Translations under genes and position numbers: made by a program
Assembly: GCA_034933305.1 (NCBI GenBank)
Contig: JAYFNU010000023.1
Coordinates: forward strand, 5,009-69,008
Length of the DNA: 64,000 bases
Direction: 5' to 3'
Source: JAYFNU01 sp034933305
GTDB lineage: Bacteria > Bacillota > Clostridia > Oscillospirales > Ruminococcaceae
Part shown: in pieces, positions 1 through 12,300 of the stretch
How the letters are laid out: every line of letters starts with the position of its first letter
How positions within the stretch are numbered: the stretch's first letter is position 1
Notes under the pieces: model-generated
The model's database searches: none
Told to the model about the DNA's origin: nothing
Seen by the model: only the letters and a program-made list of their open reading frames with translations

Positions 1-95
1 GCGGCAGTCTGACCATCGACAGCAGCCCCGGAAAGGGGACCGCCGCGATCATTTTCATCCCGAAAACCGGGCCGTCGGGCGCGCAGCAGGGCTGA
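1..95 (+). CDS. Sensor histidine kinase, C-terminal fragment
   Basis: The open frame runs in from the left edge and stops with TGA at 93-95. It reads GSLTIDSSPGKGTAAIIFIP near its end. That is the closing part of the HATPase_c fold of two-component kinases: the glycine-rich GKGT turn followed by the last beta strand. Only about 30 residues are visible, so the sensor domain and partner are unknown. A response regulator lies at 17.1-17.9 kb on the other strand, but nothing in the sequence links the two. A hairpin terminator follows at once. Confidence 0.7.
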   Translation, partial: GSLTIDSSPGKGTAAIIFIPKTGPSGAQQG

Positions 96-105
96 CGCCG
101 GCGAC

Positions 106-166
106 AGATCCGCGTTTTTTCCGGCCGCGCACCGCGCGCGCCGAAAAGAACGCGGATCTTTTTTAA
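106..166 (+). terminator. Rho-independent terminator of the kinase gene
   Basis: AGATCCGCGTT (106-116) pairs with AACGCGGATCT (149-159). The stem extends inward through a T/A tract with one mismatch, and a run of T follows the right arm. Confidence 0.8.
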
Positions 167-307
167 ATTTTATGAAATAAGCACAGAAAAACGACAGGTT
201 TTGTTGTACTTCTGTTGTAGTTACCTCATCATAATACAAAATGTAACATAGCGCCCGCGCGATAGTATAGAGACAGATGTGAAAACATCCTATAGGGGGA
301 ATCCTTC
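167..307 (+). promoter_or_regulatory. Leader and probable promoter of the giant surface-protein gene
   Basis: This AT-rich stretch lies between the terminator and the ATG at 308. CATAAT (230-235) is a fair -10 box, but no good -35 lies 16-18 bp upstream. TAGTAT (263-268) is an alternative. A strong ribosome-binding site, AGGGGGA (294-300), stands 7 nt before the ATG and supports that start. Confidence 0.3.
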
Positions 308-3300
308 ATGGAGAAGATTATGAAGCGGAATGCAGTTTCCGGCGCTGAACGCCCGATCTGTGCGCGGCCCGCCGGGATCGGACACAGGCGCGGCATGCTG
401 CGCGCGCTGCTGTGCAGAAAAGATGCGCCGCGGCGCGCGCTGGCGCTTGCCGCTGTGCTCGCTTTGATGATGACGGGGCTGGATCTTCCCGTTCTGGCGG
501 CCGAAAGCGGGACGGAACCGGCGCAGACGACGATCGTCAGCGCGGAGGAGCTGTCCCCCGACGTCGCCTGCCAGAAGCTGCGCGTCGGCGCGGATTTCGG
601 CGAGATCCTGTTCCCCGCGGCCCTGACCGTGACGGTCGAAGGCGCCGCGCCGGCCGCGCAGGAGACGCCGGCCGCGCAGGAGACGCCGGCCGCGCAGGAG
701 ACGCCCGCCGCGCAGGAGACGCCGGCCGCGCAGGAAGCGCCCGCCGCGGCGGAGAGCCCGGCGGAAGAAGACGCGGCGTCCGCGCAGGTTACATCGACAC
801 CGGAGGAGCCGGCGCAGGCGGCGGAGATCCCGACCGAGCCCGCGCCGTCCGCGGCGGCCCCGCAGGCCGCCGAAACCGCGCCGGCCGCGGCGGCGCAGAG
901 CGTTTCGCTGCCGGTGAGCTGGGTGCTCGACGCGCGCAGCAGCAGCGCCGACGCGTTCTCCTCGCAGACCGCCGGCGACGTCTTTGTCTATTCTCCCTCG
1001 CTCCCGTCGGGGTATCGCCTTGCGCGGGGGGTATCCCTGCCCGCCATCGCGGTGACGATCGACGCGGCGCCTGTCGCCGTCACGAGCCGCTCGCTCGTGC
1101 TGCGCGCCCCGGCGGCCGGTCAGTCGCCCGCGCTGCAGTACGCCGACCCGAACGGCCAGTTCACCGCCGCGCTCACCTGGTACATCGGGGGCGCGGCCCT
1201 GGGCGCGCAGTCCCTTTTTGAGGAGGGGCAGAGCTATACGGCGCAGCTCGTCCTCGCGCCGGCCGCGGGCTATACGCTCGACGGCCTCGGGGAGGACGCC
1301 TTCGCCGTCAGCGATGAGACCGGCAGGGCCTGCGCGGCTGTTTATGCGGCCGACCGGCTGACGCTGACGGTCGCCTTCGCGCCCTGCGCGGGGGAAAATG
1401 AATTTTTGCAGAGCGCCGTCGTCGACGGCGTCACCGTCACCGTCGCGGCGCCCGCAGGCGTCTTCCCGGCGGATTCCGTCCTGAAGGTCTCCGCCATCAC
1501 GCAGCAGGAGAAGCTGGACGAGTTCAGGCAGGCCGTGCGCGCGGCGGACGCGGACAGCGGCGAAGACAGCGCGCTGTACGCCTTCGACATCGCCGTGTGC
1601 GGCCCCGACGGACAGGAGCTGCAGCCCGACGAGACCAGAGGGCAGGTCACCGTCACCTTCACGAACCCGGATCCCGAGCTGTGGGACGCCGCCGGCCTTT
1701 CCGTCTACCATGTGGAAGAGCAGACGGGCACGGCGGCCCGGCTGAACGTCACGGCGGACGAAGCCGCGCAGACCGTCGAAGCGGCGGCGCCCGGCTTTTC
1801 CCCGTATGTCCTGGCGGCGGCCTCCACGGCGGTCCTCCTCTATACAGGCTGCGGCATGATCGACGATCTCAGCTGGACCATGGCCGGCGGCTACAAATAC
1901 CAGTCCGTGGGGCCGGTGACGGGCTTCCCGACGCCGACCGTCGCCGACTCGACGATGCAATTCGACGGATGGTACCAGTACGGCGACGCCAACATGGCGA
2001 AGGTCGCCGCGCCCGCCGCAGGGAAACGCTACTGCGCGATATGGAAGAGATCGGCGGGCGCTTCCGCGACCGGCAGCTACATGAATTACAAAATCAACGG
2101 CTACGATCTCGATGCCCACGGGCTGACCGGCGGGCAGGAGATCCAGACGACGTTTTTAAGCGGGGGCTACCAGGCCTACTACAAGTCGAACGACGCCAAT
2201 GCGAGCGGCAAGGGAAAGCTGCTCTACGGCACGAGCGTCTTTGCCAAGACGGACGTCGCGGGCCTCACGGTCGCGCAGCTCGCGACCTTTGAAGGGCGCT
2301 TCGTCCGGTATTCCTACTATATCTGGAACAACAGCGACACGCCGGTGACCGGCTTCAACTTCGGCCTGGCCGCGGACGTGCAGATCGGGGCCAACGACAA
2401 CGCGCCGCTGACTCTCGGCGCGGATTCCGGCGGCAGCTACGTCAGCATGATCGACAGCGGCAACGAGTTCCGCCTGTACTATGCGGGCGGGGCCGTGACC
2501 ACGACGGACACGCTGTGGACGGGCAAATACAGCAAGCACCGTGAAAACGTGTTCAACGACAGCCGCACGGACCAGTCGAACCTCGATTCGACGCTGGCGG
2601 TCTCGTGGAAGAATCTGACGATCCCGGCGAACGGCGTGGTCGTCAAGTCCGTGCTGCTCGGCTGCGGCACCGCCGGGACCCTGTCGATGGGCAAGCTCTT
2701 CAACTGCGATTTCGACGGCGACGGCGTGCTGGATTTCACCAACATCGTCAGCGCGTCCTCCGTCCGCGCGCCGCGCCCGATGATCCGGGACGGCTGGTAT
2801 TTCCTCAACTGGAACACCCGGGCCGACGGCACGGGCACGCCCTATAAGGCGGGCGATTCCGTCTCCGCGGACGCGGGCAACGTGGATCTGTATTCCCAGT
2901 GGCAGCAGATCCGGAACACGGCGGTCGTCGGGCTCACGCTGGACGACGCATCCTGGCAGCACCAGAAGGTGGAGCTGCGGCAGGGGAGCGTCGTGCGCTA
3001 TACCCTGAGCGACGCCGCGAACGCGGGCACCTACCGCAGCGACGAGGTCGTCAACGGTGCCTATGACATCTGGGTCAACGGCCGGAAATCCGACCGGTCC
3101 GTCACGGTCGCCTGCACCGACCACGACATCGTCGTGAACGCGCAGGCCGCCTACAGGAGCATCTCCGTCAAGACCTATCTCGACGGCGCGCTCAGCAGCG
3201 CGCCGGGCGCGGTCACGCTGCGCAAGGGCAGCGCGGTCGTCTATGCGCTGACCGGCGCGCAGGGACAGTTCGGCTGCGAGCTGCAGAGCAGCGAGGGCGA

Positions 3301-6300
3301 ATATTCCGTCTTCGTCGACGGGCTCGACACCGGCTTCAAAGCGAGCGGCAGCGAGCAGGAAAAGTCCATCGATTACTACACCCTGACCGTCGACATCACC
3401 GACGACGCGCCGTGGACCGACGCGCGCGTCACCGCGGTCAGGCCGACGGGCGCGCTCGGCGCCGTGCTCGCGTACAGCGGGACGAGCGGCAATACCGCGA
3501 CCTACACGAAGCCCGTGCAGGCGGACGCCGACGCCTATGAGATCTTCGCGGACGGCCTCGACACCCACAAGAGCGTGCTGCTCAACGCGGAAAGCAGACG
3601 CACCGAGCTGACGTATTTTACGGCGGCCGCGACGATCCGGGGCGATCTGCCCTCCCCGGTCATCCACATGACCAACGGGGTGGAGACCTATGCCTTTTCC
3701 GGCTCGTACGGCAGCTATGCGGTGCGCCACGTTCTCCTCGACAGGGGGACCGACGGCGCCGAAATGATCTATGACGTGACGGTGGACGGCACCGTCGACA
3801 ACATCCCCATCCGCATCAGCAGCGCGAACAAGAACGTCGTGCTGCAATACTGGAGGATCCGCTTCTACGCCATGGACAGCGACCTCGAGTATCCCGCGGC
3901 GGCTTCGCCCACGGACGCGGTCTATGTGCGGGACACCTGCCGGATGCCCGCCCGGGAGAACAGCCGGGTGCGCATCAGCGGCTATTCCGTCGCGGGCTGG
4001 AGCGAGACGCCGTGGACGGCCGGCAGCGAGGCCAACGCGCCCTTCGACTTTTCGCAGGGCATCACCCGCAACGTGAATCTCTACTCGAACTATGAAAAGC
4101 CGACCGTGCAGATCAACCAGCTGGTCTTCACCGACGCGGGCGGCGGCATCGGCGGAAACGGCGCCTATTACCGCATGGCGAACCTCTCCATCAAGGGGTT
4201 CGACCCGGGCGCCGCCGCCGTCAAATATATCTTTCTGACCACGTCGGGCACCGACAGCATCCAGCTGCCCGAGACCTACAACATGACGGTGCTGAACGGC
4301 GCGGAGAGCGTGCCCGTCAGCGGCGGCGCGGTCACCATCGTGCCGGGCGCCGACCGCGTAGTCGTCCAGTTCAACGGCGCCGTCTCGGTGGCCGCCGCAC
4401 AGGAATTCCTGCGCGGCGTGATCGTCAAGCCGACAGTCAATCAGCTGCACGAGATGACGGTCGAGGTGCTCGACGCGCAGGGCAATTACCGCGCGACGAA
4501 CAGCGTCGTGAGATCGACGACGGACGAGATCATGCAGCCCATCACGGCGAGCAGCAACATCCTGACGACGGGCAGCTATTATGTCAGCGAAAACGTGGTC
4601 ATCGACAAGCGCGGTTACGCCGCGGGCACGCCCGGCCTGATCGTGGCCGGCGGCGCGACGGTGAACATCCATCTCATGGCGAACGCGACGCTGATCGTCT
4701 TCGGCAGCAACGCGTCGTATCAGTCCGGCGCCGGCGCCGGCATCCATGTGGCGTCGAACGCCACGCTGAGCATCACCGGCGACGGCACGCTGTACGCCTA
4801 CGGCGGCAGCGCGGCCAGCGGCGGCAACGGCGGCAACGGCGGAAGCGGCATCTACAGATCGGGCGGCCAGGGCGGATGGAACATCACCGGCGCGGGCGGC
4901 AACGGCGGCAACGGCGGCGGCGGCGCGGGCGCCGGCATCGGCGGCGGCGGCGGCAGCGGCGGCGGCGGCGCCATCGGCCCCTCCGGCTGGTGGATTCACG
5001 ATGCCGAGAAACACAGCAACGAGGCGGAAAACCGGCGTTTCGGCACGACCGGAAACGTCGGCGGCAGCGGTACGGCCGGCCTGTCGTCCGGGACCGTCAA
5101 GATCGCGCCGACGGCAAAAGTTTATGCGTACGGCGGCGGCGGCGGCAGCGGCGGCGGCCAGGGCAGCGGCGGCGGCTGGGCTTCAACGAACAACAGCGAC
5201 TCCAAGGAAGACGGCTGGATCCTGGAAGGCGGCGGCGGCGGCGCGGGCGGCGGCGGCGGCGGCTCCGGGGCCAACATCGGCCAGGGCGGCGGCGGCGGCG
5301 GCGGCGGTGGTTCCGGCGCTTCCGGCGGCTCGGATTATAACGACGACGCAAAGGATATGGACTGGAACAAAGCCTGCAACAGCGGCTTCGGCGGCATGGG
5401 GAACTGGGGCAACAGCACGAGCCTGGGCGGCTTCGGCGGCGGTTCCTATTCCGACGGCAACGGCGGCGGCGCGACGGGCGGCCAGGGCGGCGCGGGCGGC
5501 GGCGGCGGCGGTGCGGCTTATACGCAGAGCGCCGCGTCGGCCACCTACAGCGTCAGCTTCGACACCGCGCTGACCGGCACCGGGGCGGCGGTCGCCCCGC
5601 AGACCTACACGTACGGGACGTCCTATACGATCGTTTTCCCCGCGTACACGGATTCCAACAAGGACATCGCGTTCCACGGCTGGAAACTGACCGTTTATCC
5701 GAAGAGCAGCGCGGAGGGCAGCCCCCTCACGACGACCTTGCAGACGAGGTTCAAGGCGGGCTCGTCGGTCACGCTGGACAAAACGACCTACGGCAGCATC
5801 GCGTTCACCGCGATCACCGAGGAGGTCGGCGGCATCCAGGACAAGGACAAGACCAGTTATACCTATTACGCGGGCGCGCCTGCGCCCGCCTACTATACCT
5901 ATACCGTCGCGGTGCGCCTCGACGGCGCGGTGTCGGGCTACAAGGGCGAGATCGAAATCGGCGGCGTCGGCGTCGCCCCGAACACCGACGGGACCTATAC
6001 CCTTGTGGGGACGGACGGCGGAGGAAAGGCAATCGTCATCGGCGGGACAACGGTCGGCACGGCCTATCCGGGGACGACCAACGTCGATTACGAGACGCTC
6101 AAAGTCACGGTCACGGGCAAGACGCCGAAGAACGTCACGCTCTCCGGCATCGGCGCGCCGGGGCTCACCGACTGCTCGTCGGGCGCGGCCGTCCTCTATT
6201 CCGCGCAGCGGCTCAAAACGGCGGACAAGGGCAGCTACCCGATCTATGTCGACGGCGAGCGCACGGGCTTCACCGCCTCGTACGGAAAGACGGTCAACGT

Positions 6301-9300
6301 GCCGTATCACACGATCCGGCTCACCCTCAATCTCGGCGGCGTGAGTCCGTCGACGGTCGAGCTGCGGGACGCCGAGGGCGGCGCGCTGCGCATGAACGGC
6401 GCCGGCGCCTCCTACCGGCTCACCCGGCTCCAGAGCAGCACCGTCTACACGGTCTATGCGGACGGTGAATCCACCGGCGTGACCACCGACTTTTCGCAGG
6501 ACCGCAGCATCGCCGCGGACTTCTATCGCTATACGACGACGGTGACCACGCGGATCGACGGCACGGCGGCCGACAGGGGCATGGTGTCCCTCGGCGGCAC
6601 GCTGATGGTGCGCAGCGGCATGGGAAGCTATACCCTGACGACGCGCAGCGACGCCGCGGCCGCGCTCACCGTGGACGGCCAGCTCGTCCGCAGCGTCACG
6701 CCGGGAACGGCGCAGACGGTCGATTACTATACCCTGCGCTACGCCCACGGCACCGGCGACACCGGCGCGCTTCCGCAGGACGGCGCGCTGTATCTGTCGG
6801 GGACGTCCGCGCTGCTGCAGGGGCAGGGCGGGCTCGTCTGCGGCGGCCGGAGCTTCGCGGGCTGGACGATCGGCGGGAAGCTTTACAAGGCGGGCGCCAG
6901 CGTCGCCGTGACGTCGGCGCTGACCGCGTCCGCGGCGTGGGAGCCGACCGATTTTTCCGCGGCGGCGGAGCGCTTCGCGCTGACGCTCGGCGACTCGAAT
7001 TACATCTATAACGGCACCTCGCAGATCCCGGTCATCCGGGTGACGCGCGCGGGCGAAGCGCTGCGCGCGGGGACGGATTACACCGTCGCCTACAGCAACA
7101 CGAACACCGCGAACGGCCATTACGACGCCGCGGGCGGCGCCGCCAACGCCGTCAACGCGGGCACCGTCACCGTGACGGTCACCGGCATCAACGATTACAC
7201 GGGCGCGATGTCGGCGAGCTACGCCATCGCGAAGGCGCCGCTCACCGTGACCGGCCTGCGCGCCGTCGACCGCGTTTATGACGGGACCACGGCCGTCCGG
7301 CTGGACATGGAGGACGCCGTTCTCTCCGGCATGGTCGAGGGGGACGAAGTACAGCTCGTGTCCGGCTCCCCGGCTTCGGTGTATTCCCCGTTCGCGCGCG
7401 CGGAAAAGCCCGTGCGCATGAGCTCGGTGCAGTTCTCCGGCGCGGCAGCCTCGGAATATGTTCTGCGCGCGGTCGAGCCGGTCACGGTCAATATCGGGCA
7501 GAAGCCGCTGACCGCGGAGATGTTCACGGTGCCGGACGCGCAGTACAACGGCGCCGCGCAGACGCCGGCGGTCACGGCCGCGGACATGGGCATGGTCGAC
7601 GGCAGCTCCGTCAACCGCATCGAGGCGTTCGATTATTCCTGCAGCTACGCTGAAAATCTCCACGCCGGCACCGCGACGGTGACCATCCGCGCGGGCAGGC
7701 TGACGACCGACGAAGACGGCCGGACCGTCTACAGCACGGACGGCAACTACTGCGGGACCGTGACCAAAACCTTCGCCATTCGCCCCGCGCCCCTCACGCT
7801 GACCGCGTCCGCGGCCTCGGGCGTGTACGGCGAAGCGACGGCGGACGTCTCGGCGAACTGGGCGCTCACGTCGGGCACCATCTTCACCGAAGCGGACCGG
7901 GCGGATCTCGCCATCCGCGCCGCGACGGACGTGCAGCCCGGCTACGGCGCGAAGGTCTACGCCGGCGCGGTCCGGATGGACTGGAACCGCGCGAACACCG
8001 ATTACGACGTGACGGCGGTCCCCGCCGACTACACGGTCGCCGCGGCGGGCGCGATCGCGGTGACGTCCGCCGGCTACAGCGGCATTTACGACGCGCAGCC
8101 CCACTGCATCCGCGTGACGCCGCAGCTGCTGCGCGCGGGCGAGACGGCCGCGATCTATTACAGCACGACCGCCGCGCTCGACGCGACCAACTATCTGCGC
8201 ACCGACCCCGAGGTCGGCGCGTCCCCGGTGAACCCGCTGTTCACGGACGCGGGCACCTATACCGTTTACTATTACGCGCTCACGCCCAACCGCGCGGGCA
8301 CCGCGGGACGGGAGACGGTGACCATCACCAAAGCGCCGCTGACGGTGCAGGCGAAGGCCCGCACCATCGTCTACGGCGACGACCCGTCGACGCTTCCGGC
8401 GGACGAAAACCTCGCCTATGTGACCGTGACGGGCCTTCGCGGACAGGACACGGCGGCGCAGCAACTGACGGGTTCCGTTTCCTATGCCTCGGACGATTGT
8501 GTCCGCTGCGCCGATGTCGGCACCTATACGCTGACGCCGCGGGGACTTGCGAGCCGCAACTACGCGATCACCTACGCCCCCGGCGCGCTGACGGTCGCGC
8601 CGAAGCCGGTCACCTTCACGTGGCCGGTGATGGACTTCGCCTACACCGGATGCGCACAGAGCATCGCGGCGTCCGTGTCGGGCGTCGTGAACGGCGACGG
8701 CGTGACGGCGGGGAGCTACGCGGCCGGCGCGAACGGCGTCACCGCGTCGGCGGTCGCCGCCGGCACCTATACCGCCAAAGTGACGGGTCTCGCCGGCAGC
8801 AGGGCTTACAACTATACGTTCGATCCGGCGGACGCCTCGGCGTCGCAGACCTGGACGATCACGCCGGCCGCCAACGAATGGGCGCTCTCCCCGTCCATCC
8901 AGAGCTGGACCGCGGGCGAAGCGGCCAGCGCCCCCGTCGCACAGGCGAAATTCGGCACGGACGGGATCAGCTACACCTACAGCGATGCCGAGGACGGCAT
9001 CTATACCGCCGCCGTGCCGGCGCAGGCGGGCAGCTGGTTCATGAAGGCGTCCGTCGCGCAGACCGGCAACTACGCCGGCCTCGATTCCGCGGCGGTGCCC
9101 TTCGAGATCCGCGACCCGGCGTCGGCGGCCCCGACGCTCTATGCGTCGGCAGAGGATCAGACCGTCGTGTACGGCGAAGCGGCGGCGCCGGTCGCCGTGC
9201 GCTTCACGGACGCCGCGGGCAGACCGGTCGACGCGGCCTCCCTGCAGCTGACCGGCACGCTCACCGCCGTGACCTGCTATGACAGCGCGTCGGCGGGGCA

Positions 9301-12300
9301 CCGCGCCGCGGGCAGCTATGTGCTCGGCGCGGCCGGGCAGTCCTGCGCCGGCTACAACATCGTCTACCGGCCGGGCACGCTGACGGTCGAGCCGAAGGAG
9401 ATCGCGCTCGCGTGGTCGGCGTCGTCGCTGCCGTACACCGGCAGGGCGCAGACCGTGACGGCATCGGCCGCCGCGGCCGGCATCCTCAGCGGGGACGAGG
9501 TTGCCGTCTGCGCGTACACCGGCAACACCGGGACGGCCGTGGGCAGCTACACCGCCGCGGCGACCGCCCTTTCGGGCGCGGACGCGGCCAATTACCGGCT
9601 GCCGGCCGACGCCGCCTGGAAGTGGTCGATCGCGACGGCGCACAACGCCTTCGTCATCCGGCCCGCCATCAGCGGCTGGACCTACGGCGAAGCCGCGAGC
9701 CAGCCCGTCGGCACGGCCCTGTTCGGGACCGTCACCTTCAAGTATCAGGAACAGAGAGAGGGCATCGCCGACTGGAGCATCTTCAATCCGAAGACGAGCT
9801 CCGTGCCCACAAAGGCCGGCACCTATCGCCTCATCGCGACCGTCCCCGCGGGGAACGGCTATGAAGCGCTCACGGGCAGCGTGACCGAATTCACCATCGC
9901 GCCCGCGCAGGTGACCGTCACCGCGCTCGACGCCTCGAGCGAATACGGCGCTGCGCTGCGCACGCCGCTGCTGTCCTCGACGGCCGTGACGGCCGGCAAG
10001 CTCAGCGACGCCGACCGGAAGGCGCTCGCGGTCTCGCTGACGACGACAGCCGCCGCGGGCAGCGCCGCGGGGGTCTATCCCATCGAGGTGCACACCGCCG
10101 CGAATGACAACGTCGCCGTCACGCCGGTCGCCGGCGTCTACACCGTCACGGAAAAGACCATGACGGTGAGCGCGAGCCCGGTCGCCGTGACGTACGACGG
10201 CGCGGCCCACGGCATCAAGGCGCCCGCGGTCACCGCCGGCGGCAGGACGCTCACGGGCGCGGCCGTCTATTACGGGACGTCCCCCGTGACGAGCCAGAAT
10301 TACGGCAGCGCCTCGGCGCAGAGCCCGTCGCAGACCGATGCCGGAACGCTGACGGTCTATTACTACGTCGTCTGCGACAACTACGCCCCCGCCGCGGGCA
10401 GCACGACGATCACCGTCGCCCCGAAGAGCGTGACCGTCAAGGCGAAGGACGCCGCGGTCACCTACGGGCAGGCGGGCGCGGACAACGGCGCGGTCTATAC
10501 CGGCTTTGTCGGCGGCGACACCGCCGACAGCCTCGGGCTGCGCCCGACCTATACCTTCTTCGCGCTCAGCGGCGCGCAGCTCGCCGCCGCCTATGCGCCG
10601 GGCAGCCCCGCGGGCAGCTACAGGATCCTCCCCGGCGGCCTTTCGTCCGGCAACTACAGCTTCACCTATCAGCCCGGCACGCTGACCATCGCCAAAAAGC
10701 CGCTCGACGCGTCGATGTTCACGCTGGCCGCGTCGGCGTTTGATTACAGCGGCGCCGCGCAGAAGCCCGCCGTCACCGCGGCGGACAAAGCGGGCGCGGT
10801 CGGGCTGCTCAGGGACGCCGATTACACCGTGAGCTATGCCGACAACACCCACGCCGGCACGGCGAAGGTCATCCTGACCGCGGCCGCAGGCGGCAACTAT
10901 ACCGGCAAGGCCGAAAAGACCTTTTCCATCCGTCCGCTCCCGATCACCGTGACGGCCGACGCCGCCGAGAGCGCGTACAACGCCGATCTCGCGCAGCTCA
11001 GCTGCCGCGTGACGTCGGGCGCCGTGCTCGCGGGGGATGATCTGCACATCACGGCCTCCGCCGCCGTGCGCAAGGGCTACGCCGCGGGCGTGTATGACGA
11101 CGCGGTCGGCGCAGACTACGACGCGGCGAACGGCGATTATGCGGTCACGGTCGTCCCGGCGGACTACACCGTGACGCAGGCGTCGCTGACCGTCGCCGCG
11201 GCCGACTATCACGGCACCTACGACGGCGGACAGCACCGCGCGGCGGTGACGGTGAAGACCGGCAGCTTCCTGACCTATGCGACCGTCTATTACAGCGCGG
11301 AAATGTCGCTCGACGCGACCAATTACGCCGGCAAACCGAAGACCATGCCGTCCTTCGCCGACGCGGGGACCCACACCGTGTATTTCTTCGCGGTGTGCGA
11401 CAACTACGCGCCCGTGAGCGGCTCCGCAAAGGTCGTCATCGATCCGGCGCCGCTGACGGCGGCCGTCCCGGATGCGCGGATGACCTACGGCGACGATCCG
11501 CTGACTGTCACGAACGCGCTGCAGGCCGCCCAGCGGACGGGCGACCAACTGACCTGGAGCGGCTTCGTCGGCGGCGACACGGCGGCGACGGCGCTGACCG
11601 GCGTCGATTCGATCCATTTCACAGCCGGCTGCAGCCGGTACGACGACGCGGGGACCTATCCGCTCACCGCGGACGGCGCCGCGGCAAAGAACTACACCAT
11701 CACCTGGCGGCCCGGCGCGCTGACGGTGGACCCGAAAGCGCTGACCTTCACCTGGCCGACCGGCAGCTTCACCTATACCGGCCGGGAGCAGCGCCTCACG
11801 GCCGCCGTCGCGGGCAAGGCGCGCGCGCAGGACGACGTCTGCGTCGGCGGCTACGCGCAGGACGCGGCGGACGTGCGCAACACGGCGACCGCCGCCGGGA
11901 GCTATACGGCGAAGGTGAGCGGGCTTACCGGCGCCGCGGCAAAGAACTACACATATGCGGCCGGCGAACCGACCGCCCAAAAGAGCTGGACCATCGCGAA
12001 GGCGGACAACCGCTTTGTCATCGCGCCCGCCATCACCGGATGGAGGGAGGGCGACGCGGCCAACGCGCCCGTCGGCGCGGCCGCATCCGGCACGGTCGTC
12101 TTCACCTACAGCGCGCAGGCGGACGGCGTCTACACGGCGCAGCTCCCGAACGGGGGCAGGGCCGGCACCTATTACATGAAAGCGGCCGTCGCGCCGACCG
12201 CCGACTACGGCGGGCTCGAACAGACGGTGGCGTTCACCGTGCTGCCCGCGGGCGCGCAGCTGACCACGGTCACCGTCACCGCGCCCGACAAAACGCTCGT

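Noticed and set aside
4801..5520. The GGC-rich tract as a possible CRISPR or DNA-level repeat array
   Set aside because: It has no spacer structure and is fully explained as a glycine-rich coding segment in frame with the giant gene.
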